DNA of 64,000 nucleotides from Chrysophaeum taylorii. Lineage: Eukaryota > Sar > Pelagophyceae > Pelagomonadales > Pelagomonadaceae. Of this stretch, positions 48,840-58,606 are shown in pieces. Made by a program: the position numbers and the translations under genes. How positions within the stretch are numbered: position 1 is the first letter of the stretch; each line of letters begins with the position of its first letter. Where the stretch lies: the NCBI GenBank assembly GCA_029834535.1, contig JAQMWT010000309.1, positions 186,001 through 250,000 of the forward strand, read 5' to 3'. The notes under the pieces were generated by a model that saw nothing but the letters and a program-made list of their open reading frames with translations, did no database searches and was not told the origin of the DNA.

Positions 48840-50030
48840 AGTTTTTAGGGGCGTCAAGTGCCGAGTTGCGTGCCACGAGCGAGGGATGTGCCCTGTTGAG
48901 ACCAAGGCCGTACGTGAACTGCGGGGACCCGACCCGACCCGACCCGACCCGACCCGCGCGGGCGTTTGGAGGCGCACCAGGAGGCGATGCCAGGGCAACG
49001 TGCCCAGCGAAGTTGTCGGCGTAGATGTCGATACATATCGCTGAATTAAGTTTTGATATCATGTTGTTTTTCTGGCGACGTGCAACGCGGCACATCGCGC
49101 GTGCGCATTGTGGGTGGAAAGCATCGTAGACGATTGCAGACAACCTCGGTTTGGCACCATATGATTCCGCTCCGCGAAGGAGGATAAGATCGACGTTCTA
49201 GCGTAGGCGAGAGACGTATTTCGAGGCAAAAACGTAGTGACGGAGCGTGCCCAAAGTCGCTGCCGCTTCTTTAGACGAGTGTCAACGATGTCCTCAGAGT
49301 CACTGGAGTGCGACGAGAGAGTGTAGAGCCCAGGTGTTTGAACGTCGCCACCGCGGGGAACCGTCGACGTCACCTACGTCTAATTCGGAGAGGTCGGCAC
49401 CATCGTAGGTTATCGGTTCATTGCCTGGCTTGACGAAAAACAGTATCTCGGATTTCGACTCTTTACCCCATCTGGCAAAATGCCGGATGCGTCGCCACGA
49501 TCGGGAAACGCCGCGTACGCTGACTTTTCGAGTGCGACGTTCTCAGTGCCGCGATGTGCGTTCTAGCGACGTCCAGCGAGCACATCATCGTGCTTCGAGA
49601 CTTGGAAACGCATGCTGGTTTCCGACCTTGACGACGTCGCCATGTTTTGGTCAAGGCCACCACGCATAGAACGAAAAAGAACCGGGCCCTGTACGGACGA
49701 TGAGGCGGTACCGCACTTGCATACGGTGGAGTGCTCTAATGAGGCATACGAGTTTCGCTGGAACGCGGAATTTCGATAGCACTTGCCAGAGTTGTTCCCG
49801 CGGGACAAAGTCTCTCGACGAAATCAACGAATAGTACCCACGATTCCGTGCCGCCCTCACGACGCTTCTTCGATGCCATCTTCAGGTTGCAGGTTGCCTC
49901 GGCAGCCCCCCCCCACGTTCCGGCGGCTGAAAGCCGCACTGCGACTCGTGTTCGAGGCTGAGATGACGCCGAGACGCGCGCGTACGATGATGTTGGAGAC
50001 AAGCTTCGAGCATATCATCGCGCCGCGATA
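48840..50030 (-). mobile_element. Decayed LINE relic (RT and C-terminal region)
   Basis: Minus-strand frames carry damaged copies of segments of the intact LINE next door, in the same order. Near 50000-49870 is CNLKMASKKRREG and SWVLFVDFVERL (intact copy: SLKLALKKRREH, SWVLFIDFVKAF). Near 49800 is VPREQLWQVLSKFRVPAKLV. Near 49290-49190 is DTRLKKRQRLW and AERNHMVP. Near 49120-48960 is FHPQCARAMCRVARR and GHVALASPPGAPPNA. Frames change repeatedly. A short GACCC array lies at 48927-48957. The relic abuts the PPR-Smr start. Confidence 0.8.
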
Positions 50031-50053
50031 GGAACCTGGGAGCGAAAGGCCAC

Positions 50054-50060
50054 CATTTAC

Positions 50061-50159
<99 letters not shown>

Positions 50160-50163
50160 TTCT
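50054..50163 (-). repeat. (TTTA)n tract at the LINE 3' end
   Basis: About 26 tandem tetramers on the plus strand, read as (TAAA)n on the LINE's coding strand. It follows the LINE's 3' sequence directly, as the simple-repeat tails of many LINEs do. Confidence 0.9.
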
Positions 50164-50258
50164 TTAGCAAATAACCTAACTAACTAACTTCGGACCTCTC
50201 CCGGGCATGGGAGCCAGGCTGGGCCGGCAGTACCCGGTCCAGGATCACAGAGCAAAAA

Positions 50259-53200
50259 TCACACAGCTGGGGTAGAGGCGAGGGATGAAAAGCCGTTGAT
50301 GGCGGACCGCCACTGCGCGCGGTCTTGTGCGAGGTCGTGCCACGAGTTGAAGGGGATGTCGCATTTCCGGAGTGCCTTGGCGAGCGACCTCCCGTACGTC
50401 ATCTGCGGAGCCCCCGGTGGGCGCTTGGAGCGGACCCAAGACGAGAGCATCTTGCGAGGGAGTCGGGAGAAGGGCATGCGGGCGACGTGACCGGCCCAGC
50501 GGAGCTGGCGGCGCGTGACGTAGACGTCGATGGACTCGAGGCCGAGGCGCCGCAGCAGGATCTCCGTTGAGATGTGGTGGGACCAGGTGTGTTTCCGGGT
50601 CACACGACACATGACGCGGGCGCACTGCGCGTGGAAACACCGCAGCCGGCGGAACAGGACCTCGGTGAGGCACCACGATTCCGCACCGTGAAGGAGGATG
50701 GCCAGGACGAGCGAGACATAGACGAGGCGCTTGGCGCGAGCAGAGACGGACTTCGAGGCGAAGATGCAGTCCCGCAAGGCACCGAAGGCCTGAGACGCCT
50801 TCTTGATCCGCGCGTCGACGTCTGAGTCGTCGCGGCAGTCGCGCGAGAGGACCGAGCCGAGGTACTTAAACTGGTCGACGACCGGTATGAAGCGGCCGCG
50901 CCCGAGCTCGATGTCCGAGAGGTTCGTGTCGTCGAACGACTTTGGGTCGCCGTACAGGTGTGCCGGGCGAGCGACGAACAGCATCTCCGTTTTGGACGCC
51001 GCTTTCGTGTGTCGGTTGCCGCAATGCACCTCCATGCCCCAGGCGTCGCAGTGTTCGATGAGGCGCGGTGTCTCGCTGGCGGCGATGTGGCGGTCCCAGA
51101 AGAGAAAGGCAACGTCGTCGGCGTACGCCGATTCATCGAAGGGAAACTCGTCGCCGCGAGCGGACCAACCCCGGTTCGTCATCTGAAAGTCTTTCCGCGT
51201 ACGGTAGACACACGGGGCGCGGCCATGGCGTCGTCGAAACGACGTCGTCAGTGCCGCCATGAACAGCACGAACAGGACGGGGCCCAGGACGTCGCCCTGC
51301 TTGACGCCGATGATCGAGTCAACCGAGGCGACGACACCGCTGACCGAGAAGTGGACCTGGATTCGGTGGAGGCCCTTGATGACTGCGACGAGCTTCGGCG
51401 GGACGCCGAACTTCAGGAGCACCTCCCAGAGAAGCTCTCGCGGGACGCGGTCGAACGCCTTAACGAAATCGATGAACAGTACCCACGAGTCCTGACCGTG
51501 CTCACGCCGCTTCTTCAGCGCTAGCTTGAGCGAGAAGGTGGCGTCGGACGTACCGCGCTCGGGTCGGAAACCACATTGGGACTCGTGATCGAGGGCCTCG
51601 CAGATGACGTTGAGTCGCGCACGGACGATGTTCGAAACGATCTTCTGCGCGACCTCGAGCATCATGATCCCGCGGTAGTTGCCCGGCAGGGAGAGGTCCC
51701 CCTTCTTGGGGAGAATCCCGAGGAGGCCAACGTCCCACTCGGCCGGCTGGACTTCGGACTCCCAGAACTCGAGGACTACACGCTCCAACAGCGGGAGCGT
51801 GCGAGCGTCGGTGGCGAGCGCCTTCCAGACCTCCGCGCGCAGGCCCGATTCGCCGGGCGCGGTGCAGTTCAGCTGACCAACGGCCCGTTTTATCTCCTCC
51901 TGCGTCGGTGGTTCCCCGAGTTCCGGACGGATCGGCAACTGGTCAACGTCGTTGATCACGGTGGGGTCGTAGCGAGCTTGTCGACTGTAGAGCTGCTTGA
52001 AGTGCGCCTTGAACACGTCGGCGTTCTCCTGTGGCGACGAGCACCTGCTACCGTCGGCCTTCGTCATCTGCACCTGCCTAGCCAATGTGGTCTTCGTGAG
52101 ACCGCGTCGGAGCCGTCCGACCGTATTCCAGTATTTCGAGGTGCCGCCGAGCGACTCGCTTCCCGCGTTGAGTCCGGCACACAGACGAGTAATCCATCGC
52201 TCTTTCGCCCGTGCTACGGCCTTCGCGAGCCGCGACTTGATCGCCCGAAGGTCGTCGAGGATCGTGGACGCCGAGCGAAGACGGCGCCGGGCACCGAGCG
52301 AGAGCACAAACGCGTGGAGGGAGTTGCGTCGCTCGATCAGAGGCTGGAGCTCTTGCGCCGCGTCCTCAAACCATCCGGGTCGGAGGCGTCGGGTCTTCGG
52401 CAGTAAGGCGTCAGAGGCCGAGGCCGCCGCCCGCGCAAGGCGGGAGTACGGCGAGGACGGCGAGCCCTGGTCGGCGTCGGGTACCTCGTCCGTGGCGTCG
52501 GTCGGTGCGTCGTCGGTCGCGTTGTCATGTGACCCACGGCCCAAGCCGAAGATGTCGAGCACTTTCGAACACCACCGGCGCCGGAATCCGAAGCGCGAGC
52601 TTTCTGAGCGCAGGGGAGCGTAGTCGAGGCGCGCCAGAGAGGGCCGTGTGCCAGGAGGCCGTGCGAGGCGGACTTTGACGCGCAGGATGCACTTGAGAGC
52701 GCGGTGGTCCGAGTCCACGAGGCTGCTGGTCAAACCCACATCAGCGAACCGGTGCACGTCGCGCCGCCGTGAGATCATGTGATCGAGCTGGTACGTTTTC
52801 CAGGAGCGCGGGTGCAGCCACGACGCGTAGGCGCGCTTGCGGAAGAACGTGCCGACCGACGCCAGACGCCGTGTTGCGAGGAACGTGTGGAGACGGCGGC
52901 CAGCGTTGTTGACGTAAGGCGCCCCGTAGGGCCCACAGGGGCCGTCGACGACGTACTTGGAGCGCACGCCGAGAGCCGCGTTCCCGTCCATCCCCAGGAC
53001 GAGGATGTCGTCCGGCCGTCGCGCTTGAAACGCAAGGTCAATGTCGTCGAAGAACGCGTCCCACTTCTCGTCAGGCGCGGTTCCGACTGGAGCGTAAGCG
53101 CTCATGACAAAGAGGCCGAGGTCTCGATCGTCATCGTCCTGGACATCGAGTCGCAGCGCAATAACTCGCGCAGATGCGCGGATAACGGTGCTGCCGCTCG

Positions 53201-53489
53201 CGTGCCATGCCTGTTGCGCCGCAGGGGACAGCACCACGGCCACACCCTGGCTGCCGCGGGAAGACTGCTCGGAGGCTGCCAAACCGGAACAAACAGCGAC
53301 GTATCCGTGTCGCTCGAGCGACTCGTTGCCGGTGAGCCACGTCTCCTGCAACGTGGCCGCGAAGATGTCCCGCCGCCGTAAAGATGCGAACAACTCTTCC
53401 TTCTTCTCGTCGCGTCGCAGACCGCGAACGTTTTGGTCCACGAATAATCGACCCGTCCGTCGCGTTCTACCCAACCGAGCGAACCCCAT
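50259..53489 (-). CDS. LINE ORF2-type protein: APE endonuclease and reverse transcriptase
   Basis: An uninterrupted 1076-residue ORF from the ATG at 53489; the open frame reaches a GTG at 53543. The N-terminal APE-like endonuclease has ATLQETWL (Glu), FVMSAYAPVG, LGMDGNAALG (Asp/Asn), YQLDHMISR and DSDHRALKCIL (Asp-His). The reverse transcriptase has LPGNYRGIMMLEVAQKIV, ESQCGFRPERGTSDATFSL, SWVLFIDFVKAFDRVPRELL, GVKQGDVLGPVLF and YADDVAFLFWD. The C-terminal part has HGAESWCL, FHAQCARVMCRV and RRQLRWAGHVARMPFSRLPR, common in single-ORF LINEs. No RNase H is evident. All catalytic residues I can identify are present, so the copy may be active. Confidence 0.9.
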   Translation of the reverse strand: MGFARLGRTRRTGRLFVDQNVRGLRRDEKKEELFASLRRRDIFAATLQETWLTGNESLERHGYVAVCSGLAASEQSSRGSQGVAVVLSPAAQQAWHASGSTVIRASARVIALRLDVQDDDDRDLGLFVMSAYAPVGTAPDEKWDAFFDDIDLAFQARRPDDILVLGMDGNAALGVRSKYVVDGPCGPYGAPYVNNAGRRLHTFLATRRLASVGTFFRKRAYASWLHPRSWKTYQLDHMISRRRDVHRFADVGLTSSLVDSDHRALKCILRVKVRLARPPGTRPSLARLDYAPLRSESSRFGFRRRWCSKVLDIFGLGRGSHDNATDDAPTDATDEVPDADQGSPSSPYSRLARAAASASDALLPKTRRLRPGWFEDAAQELQPLIERRNSLHAFVLSLGARRRLRSASTILDDLRAIKSRLAKAVARAKERWITRLCAGLNAGSESLGGTSKYWNTVGRLRRGLTKTTLARQVQMTKADGSRCSSPQENADVFKAHFKQLYSRQARYDPTVINDVDQLPIRPELGEPPTQEEIKRAVGQLNCTAPGESGLRAEVWKALATDARTLPLLERVVLEFWESEVQPAEWDVGLLGILPKKGDLSLPGNYRGIMMLEVAQKIVSNIVRARLNVICEALDHESQCGFRPERGTSDATFSLKLALKKRREHGQDSWVLFIDFVKAFDRVPRELLWEVLLKFGVPPKLVAVIKGLHRIQVHFSVSGVVASVDSIIGVKQGDVLGPVLFVLFMAALTTSFRRRHGRAPCVYRTRKDFQMTNRGWSARGDEFPFDESAYADDVAFLFWDRHIAASETPRLIEHCDAWGMEVHCGNRHTKAASKTEMLFVARPAHLYGDPKSFDDTNLSDIELGRGRFIPVVDQFKYLGSVLSRDCRDDSDVDARIKKASQAFGALRDCIFASKSVSARAKRLVYVSLVLAILLHGAESWCLTEVLFRRLRCFHAQCARVMCRVTRKHTWSHHISTEILLRRLGLESIDVYVTRRQLRWAGHVARMPFSRLPRKMLSSWVRSKRPPGAPQMTYGRSLAKALRKCDIPFNSWHDLAQDRAQWRSAINGFSSLASTPAV

Positions 53490-53640
53490 CCCAGCGCAGA
53501 CTTTCCGGGTGCTAACCGGCCAGCCCGGGAGGCGGGCAGGCACCGTCTCACTCCGGGACGGCCGGGGCCGCCGCAGGGAGCAAGCGTATTAGGCGCCGTC
53601 CTCCATCGCAACCATAAGGTTAACGATCGCAAATAACCAA

Positions 53641-54175
53641 GGAGGCCAATATCCCTTGCTTCAGGTTGTTTCTCGGACGACCACAAATCATGCTCTACTA
53701 CTGTACGGAGGATCCTCAACGTGCTCTCACGACCAGCGAGCGTCCGCCGTATGATTTTCCGCACGTGTTTCCAACTTGGAGTCGTACACAGCACCCGCGT
53801 CCGACGGTGTCTTTGCTAACGTATGGTAGTTCGCATGCACGGCGCGACAAAAAATGGCCTCGCACTGGTCAGCGGGAGGAGTTCGCAGCAGCGGAGAGTT
53901 GGCTAGGCGGGGGTGGGTTTCCCGTCCATTGATAGACCGCGCGAGTCGGACGATGCACTAGAGCGTTCGGTGGTTATCAGAAAATGCTCTCAGTGACACC
54001 TACAACCAAAAAAGGACCCATTGGCGAGTTAATAGTCGCGGCGAGAAAGGTAAACATCCGCCGACACGGGCCACATACGTGTCTGTGCTGGCGCTCCCAT
54101 CCATCAAAGACAATAATCTACTAGTCCCAAAAAAAAAATAACCACGAACGCGCCGTTTGAAACGCGCTAGACTAT
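53641..54175. other. Intergenic region, nothing recognised
   Basis: It lies between the LINE 5' end and the SF3B6 stop codon. Only short frames without features occur, plus an A-rich run near 54128. Confidence 0.4.
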
Positions 54176-54529
54176 CTAGCCCGCGCCCACGCGTCGCTTG
54201 AGGGCTTCGAGCTCCGCTTTTTTTTGCGCCGTCTCCTTCATCTTGGAGGCTTGGTAGTACAAGACAATCAAGTAGCGGCCGCAGACGTTGAATCCGCTGA
54301 GGTGGTCGACGGCGTTTTTTGCATCGTAAATGTCCTCGTAGACGACGAAGGCCGTCCCCCTGGTCTCCGGCGTGTTCCCCAGCCGGATCTGTCGAATCGC
54401 CCCGAATTTACCAAATATGTCGTAGATCTCCTCGCTCGACAACATCTCCTCGGTCTTGAAGGGCAGGTTCCGGACATAGAGCACGCGATTCACTTCCGGC
54501 GGCAGCCGCGCGCCAGCTCGTCGGTCCAT
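54176..54529 (-). CDS. SF3B6: SF3b subunit p14 (branch-point binding RRM protein)
   Basis: This 117-residue protein is nearly the full length of animal and plant p14. A single RRM covers residues about 14-95: [14 protein letters not shown] (RNP2), [40 protein letters not shown] (RNP1 region) and [18 protein letters not shown]. These blocks are characteristic of p14, which contacts the branch-point adenosine and SF3B1 in the U2 snRNP. Its presence fits the spliced GT90 gene. It is divergent from PTRH2 with only 38 bp between start codons. Confidence 0.96.
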   Translation of the reverse strand: MDRRAGARLPPEVNRVLYVRNLPFKTEEMLSSEEIYDIFGKFGAIRQIRLGNTPETRGTAFVVYEDIYDAKNAVDHLSGFNVCGRYLIVLYYQASKMKETAQKKAELEALKRRVGAG

Positions 54530-54567
54530 GATATTCCTAACCCTTTGAGTTGAGTTTACCCTAGACG
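54530..54567. promoter_or_regulatory. 38-bp bidirectional promoter between SF3B6 and PTRH2
   Basis: The whole space between the two ATGs is 38 bp. It contains CTAACCCT (54537-54544) and TTACCCTA (54556-54563), one near each gene. Any core promoter and both 5' leaders must fit here or reach into the coding sequences. Confidence 0.55.
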
Positions 54568-54680
54568 ATGACCTACGTCCTACAGCTTATCGTCGTGTTC
54601 TCCGTTTGTTCGTTCGCCGCGGGGGCCTTCGCCGCCGCGGTGATGCTGCGGGTGCGCCAGCGGATCCCCGTGGCCATGAT

Positions 54681-54713
<33 letters not shown>

Positions 54714-55131
54714 GGAGAAGCCCCGCGTCGACGACCGTTGGGGTGTGCTCGACGCGCCTTACAAAATGGTGCTGTGCGTGAATATGGACCTTCGCGACGA
54801 CGACGGCAAGCCGACCAAGATGAGACCGGGGAAGATGGCGGCGCAGTGCTGCCACGCGTGCCTCGGCGCCTACAAAGCCGCGAAAGGCGCGACCCCGAGC
54901 GCCGTGAGGAGCTGGTCGATCACGGGTCAGGCCAAGGTCTGCGTCAAAGTGCCGACAGAGGCCGAATTTTTTCGCCTGAAGGATGACCTCGAGGAGGCGG
55001 GCATTTGTTATTACGTTGTCGAAGACGCCGGAAGGACCCAGGTGGCGCCGGGGTCTCGCACCGTCCTCGCCGTTGGACCCGCTCCCGTCAAGGTCCTCGA
55101 CAAATTTACCTCCCACTTCAAACTATACTAA
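54568..55131 (+). CDS. PTRH2: Peptidyl-tRNA hydrolase 2 (Bit1)
   Basis: This 187-residue protein has an N-terminal membrane anchor (about residues 3-27, [20 protein letters not shown]), an acidic Asp/Gly linker and a PTH2 domain from about 65. The motifs are [62 protein letters not shown] and [18 protein letters not shown] at the C-terminus. It releases stalled peptidyl-tRNAs. In animals the anchored form sits in the mitochondrial outer membrane, and the anchor here suggests a similar location. The Asp run is encoded by a GAC repeat. Confidence 0.96.
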
Positions 55132-55197
55132 AAATACGACCACCTTTCCTTTTTTTTTCAAAGCAGGTGGGCCGCACACTTTCGATCACGAAACATC

Positions 55198-56149
55198 TTA
55201 TAACGTGTCACGCACGGCGGGCAGCCTCGGGGCGGCACAATCGGAGGGAAGAAGCGCGGGCGGCGTGCTGGCACCGCTGCCGGGAGGAGGAGGCCCGCCA
55301 CATTCGCTGTAGGGCGGCGAGGCTCTTCTCCGAGCAGAAGACTTCTTCGAAGCAGCAGGTGGTGTCCTGGACCGATCGAGGCGCAAGCCTCGGTGCAGAG
55401 CGGCGAGGACGACGTCCTTGTCTCTCTTGAGGTGATCGGGGACGTAGTCCAGGGCGTCGGCGTCGCGGCGCACCGCCGCTAGGACGACGTCCTTGTCGGC
55501 CCTGAGGACGTCGGAGGCGTACTGGAGAGCTAAACCGCTCTCGCGCACGGCAGCCAGGACGACATCCTTGTCGTCGTTCTTGTGGAAGGCGACGTCGCGG
55601 AGCAAGAGGCCGTGCTTTTTCACGGCTTGGATTACGACGGCTTTATCTCGCCGAATATTCGCGTCCGCGTACTCCAGCGCTCGCCACTTGCGTCTCACCG
55701 CCGCCAGCACGACTTCCTTGTCCTTCCTGAGCTCGGGGTCGGCGTACAGGAGGGCGCGACCATTTTGCCTCACGGCCGCGAGGACGACTTCCTTGTCGGC
55801 CCGGAGAGCTTTCGACGCGTACTGGAGTGCCAGACCCGCGTGGCCAACGGCCGCAATCACTACCTCCTTGTCGCTCTTCAAGTCAGCGTGACGCAAGGAC
55901 CAGCCGTGTTGCCTGACCGCCGCGAGCAGCGAGCACGACGTCCCTGTCGCTGCGAAGGTGGTCAGCGTGCTCGAGAATTCGGCCATCGGTCTGCATCGCC
56001 GCGATGGCGTACGCCTTGCGCGCAGCCTCCGACAACGGAGTGTCGCGTTTCTTTACCACAAACAGACATCCCAAGCACCTATGAAACGAGTCGGCCTGCG
56101 GCGTCTCGGCGGGCGCGCGCGGCCTCGCTTCCGGTGTCGTCACGGCCAT
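55198..56149 (-). pseudogene. DUF4116-repeat protein, frameshifted
   Basis: Frame one runs from the ATG at 56149 to 55883: MAVTTPEARPR, then the first repeat half, ILEHADHLRSDRDVVLA. Near 55935 an extra block resembling a small duplication (GCTCGCTGCTCGCGG) shifts the frame. The rest continues to the stop at 55198 with five to six DUF4116 repeats of the form DKEVVLAAVRQNGRALLYA, ADPELRKDKEVV and so on. The C-terminal part is Pro/Ser-rich. DUF4116 repeats are abundant in stramenopile genomes; their function is unknown. If the shift is an assembly error the gene is intact. An AACCCTAA element lies at 56157-56164. Confidence 0.7.
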
Positions 56150-56357
56150 CACCTTCAACCCTAATGATCCCAGATGACATCATCTTGGATCCCTCCCTGC
56201 TCGGCCCGACCACAGTGTGTTTTGTTTTTTTTTGACGCCAGACGACTACTAGTAGTTCACTAACCCTTATTGTATCGTAATTTGAGTGTCCCAATTGAGT
56301 TGCTAATGTATTGAAAGTCGTGACGTCCAAAACACTTCTTATTTCTAAAACTCCCGG

Positions 56358-56672
56358 ATGGACGAGGGCGAGACAGCGACTATATTGCTCGCGCTCCGGC
56401 GGCCCAAGAAGAAGCCGCGGCTTCCCGAGTGGACCTCGGTCTCGCTCAAGCTGAGCAAGGATTCGATGCGACCTTTCTTGAAAGATGAGGTGCCGCGGCC
56501 GGCAGGACGCCTCGGGTTGATCTCATTTCCGGGCGAAACGCTCGCATCGACTGCACCGCGGATGCCCGCGGTTGGCAAAACCGAAAAACCGAGATTCCGC
56601 CCGGCCTCGAGCCAGCTCGACCGCTTCCGCGTCGTCTCTTCTTCGGTTAATCAAATCGCAGCCGCGGCTTGA
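56358..56672 (+). CDS. Small hypothetical protein (104 aa)
   Basis: The ORF starts at an ATG, with codon choice similar to neighbouring genes. The protein is basic and rich in Pro, Arg, Ser and Lys, with RRPKKKPRLPEW near the start. No domain is recognised. It could be a short nuclear protein or a chance ORF. No ACCCT-type element lies directly upstream. Confidence 0.4.
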   Translation: MDEGETATILLALRRPKKKPRLPEWTSVSLKLSKDSMRPFLKDEVPRPAGRLGLISFPGETLASTAPRMPAVGKTEKPRFRPASSQLDRFRVVSSSVNQIAAAA

Positions 56673-56977
56673 AGAATGAATAAACAAACAAACAAACAAA
56701 CAAACAGCCAACCAAACGGGGATGATCTCTGAGAGACTACTACTTTTTCCCGACCTCCTACGACGACCTCCTCCTCTTTTAAGAGAAGTACCCTCCTTGC
56801 TTGACCACGCTGCCGGCCGTCGCGGTTTGGGGCTTTTAAACCTACAACTCTCTCTCAAATTATTATTAGAGCCAAACAACAACCAATTTCTCGACGACGA
56901 CGGTTAATAATCGTCGCCTTCGCGCGAAGATTCATTCTCCGAAGGGTAAGAGTTATGGATGAAAAAGAATATGTCCT
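56673..56977. other. Intergenic region with an (AAAC)n run
   Basis: An (AAAC)n run lies at about 56681-56705, with AT-rich sequence near 56855-56915. No gene was seen. Confidence 0.4.
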
Positions 56978-56987
56978 GGCTGTACCA

Positions 56988-57401
56988 GTATCCTAACCCC
57001 TGCGATCACTAACCGTTGGTTGCGATGGAGGACGGCGCCTAACACGCTTGCTCCCTGCGGCGGCCCCGGCCGTCCCGGAGTGAGACGGTGCCTGCTCGCC
57101 TCCCGGGCTGGCCGGTTAGCACCCGGAAAAAAAGTCCGCACCGGGATGGGGTTCGCTCGGTTGGGCAGAACGCGACGGACAGGTCGATTGTTCGTTGACC
57201 AACACGTCCGCGGCCTGCGACGCTTTTGCACGACCTCGCACAAGACCGCGGTCCGCAGTGGCGGTACACCATCAACAAGTCCGTCCTCGTCCCTCGCCTC
57301 TGCCCCAACTGCGTGATTTTCCTCTGTGATTCCGTACCGGCTCCTGCCGGTCCGGCCTGGCTCCCATGCTCGGGAGAGGTCTGAAGTTAGTTAGTTAGTT
57401 A
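56988..57401 (+). mobile_element. Short non-autonomous LINE derivative (5' end joined to 3' end)
   Basis: Bases about 57002-57228 match the 5' end of the LINE (minus strand 53632 to about 53412), including the reading frame GMGFARLGRTRRTGRLFVDQ. The sequence then jumps to the LINE's last 170 bp: GCACGACCTCGCACAAGACC onward, matching minus strand from 50340. About 3.07 kb is missing. It ends in (TTAG)n. The flanks are a perfect 10-bp direct repeat, GGCTGTACCA, at 56978-56987 and 57402-57411, so the element inserted as this deleted form. Confidence 0.88.
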
Positions 57402-57411
57402 GGCTGTACCA

Positions 57412-57871
57412 CACGGCTCTTGCTACTGCACGGATGAGTGCCCACGAGTGACTCGTGGCGAACAACTCGTTCGTCGAGCATTTGGCCGCCCTCCGATCAA
57501 GCCGGGGGTCACCCTCAGCAGCTTTTGCTGCTTCGAAGTCAATCACCTCCCCAAGCTGTGAAGAGGCGGCGGATCTGATGGGATTGGCCGAATTTTTTAG
57601 AATGCGAGGGTTGTTCTCCGCGGACGACGAGGAACACCCGACGGGGCCACGCCGATCATAGACGCCACAGATGGTTGGAGTCCCACCAGTTGCTTGCTTC
57701 GAAGGCGTCCGAGGGTGCGTTCTTCGTTGACCGCGCGCCCAATAGTAGAGGACGGTCGCAAGAACTGTCCTCGGCGGCGCGCCCCCCCCAACGGTTTCTT
57801 CTTTTTTCGCGCGCTCGCCAACCCCTTCTTCCAAGCTTCGCTTCCGTTATTAATTTATAGCAGCGTCGAGA
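57412..57871. other. Intergenic region, no supported gene
   Basis: A 147-codon minus frame (57391-57834) starts at TTG and runs through the short element's flank. I see no domain in it. No repeats or RNA genes were recognised. Confidence 0.35.
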
Positions 57872-58606
57872 CTACTTCTTGGTGGCGATGACCTCTAAGA
57901 CGCGGGAGGTCATGGCGGCGGCGTCGTCCTTCATAAGTATCGCAGCGGCCTCGAGGAGGATGGGCTCCTGATCTTGAAAGTAGGGGGCGAGGATGGGGGG
58001 CCAGGCAGCGAGGAGTCGGCGGGCGCACTCGTTTTCCGAGGAAAAAACGGTTCTAATCTCGCGCTCTTGGATATCGACGTCGTTCCAGCCCGCGTTCCGG
58101 AAGTCGTCGAGCCAAACGTCCTTCGAATCGCGATGGAACATTGTCGGAAGGGCTTCGATATCGAGTCCCGAGGCTTTCCGGACGGCTCTCACGCCCTCTT
58201 CGCAAGACCCAGCGCCGTGGAATCCAGCGACCATAACGTCCGCGGTAACGTTCGAAAGGAGTCGAACTCGCGACTCGCGCGACGGCCAGTGCAGCGCCAT
58301 AAAGGAGGTCGCCAGGTCAAAGGATTCGTCCAACGGACCTTCGCTCAGGTCCTTCACCTCGAACCGGTGCGGGAACCGCTTCGCCTGCGCGATCATGTCC
58401 GCGGATGTGTCGACGCCAACGACCTCGCACTTCAGGCGGCGCGACAAGGCGTCAACGAAATCGCCGGTTCCGCATCCGACGTCCAGAATCCGCCGCGGCG
58501 CGAGCCCCTTCGCGAGCCGATCGAAGCACGCTTCGGCGTACCCTGCCTGAAACGTCCCGCGGTTCGCGACGTAAGTCGCGCCCATACGACTCCAGTCCGC
58601 CTTCAT
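57872..58606 (-). CDS. Class I SAM-dependent methyltransferase
   Basis: The protein has 244 residues from the ATG at 58606; the upstream open frame starts only at GTG. RRILDVGCGTGDFVDALSRR is the AdoMet motif I, then VVGVDTSADMIAQA, FDLATSFMALHWPSRESRVRL and an acidic C-terminal half. The early YVANRGTFQAGYAEACFDRL and the H-W after motif II resemble trans-aconitate/UbiE-like (Methyltransf_11/25) enzymes. The substrate is unknown. A TTACCCT element lies at 58615-58621, 9 bp before the start. Confidence 0.8.
   Translation of the reverse strand: MKADWSRMGATYVANRGTFQAGYAEACFDRLAKGLAPRRILDVGCGTGDFVDALSRRLKCEVVGVDTSADMIAQAKRFPHRFEVKDLSEGPLDESFDLATSFMALHWPSRESRVRLLSNVTADVMVAGFHGAGSCEEGVRAVRKASGLDIEALPTMFHRDSKDVWLDDFRNAGWNDVDIQEREIRTVFSSENECARRLLAAWPPILAPYFQDQEPILLEAAAILMKDDAAAMTSRVLEVIATKK

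Larger units (their letters stand above)
50054..53640 (-). mobile_element. Non-LTR retrotransposon (LINE), apparently full length
   Basis: On the minus strand: a 5' untranslated part beginning near 53632 (homology with the short element at 56988 starts there), one long ORF, a 3' untranslated part ending in GTTAGTTAGTTAGG-like sequence and the (TAAA)n tail. No clear target-site duplication was found. AGGCCA occurs near both ends (about 50044 and 53644), which is too short to rely on. Confidence 0.85.

Noticed and set aside
48819..48998. Upstream 60-codon extension of the PPR-Smr protein
   Set aside because: It starts at TTG, runs through a GACCC microsatellite and LINE debris, and the ATG at 48818 fits the family length.
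50044..53650. AGGCCA at both ends of the intact LINE as a target-site duplication
   Set aside because: Six matching bases amid mismatches are too few to distinguish from chance. The LINE ends themselves are not exactly fixed.
57391..57834. 147-codon minus-strand frame
   Set aside because: It starts at TTG and overlaps the end of the LINE-derived element. No recognisable protein features.
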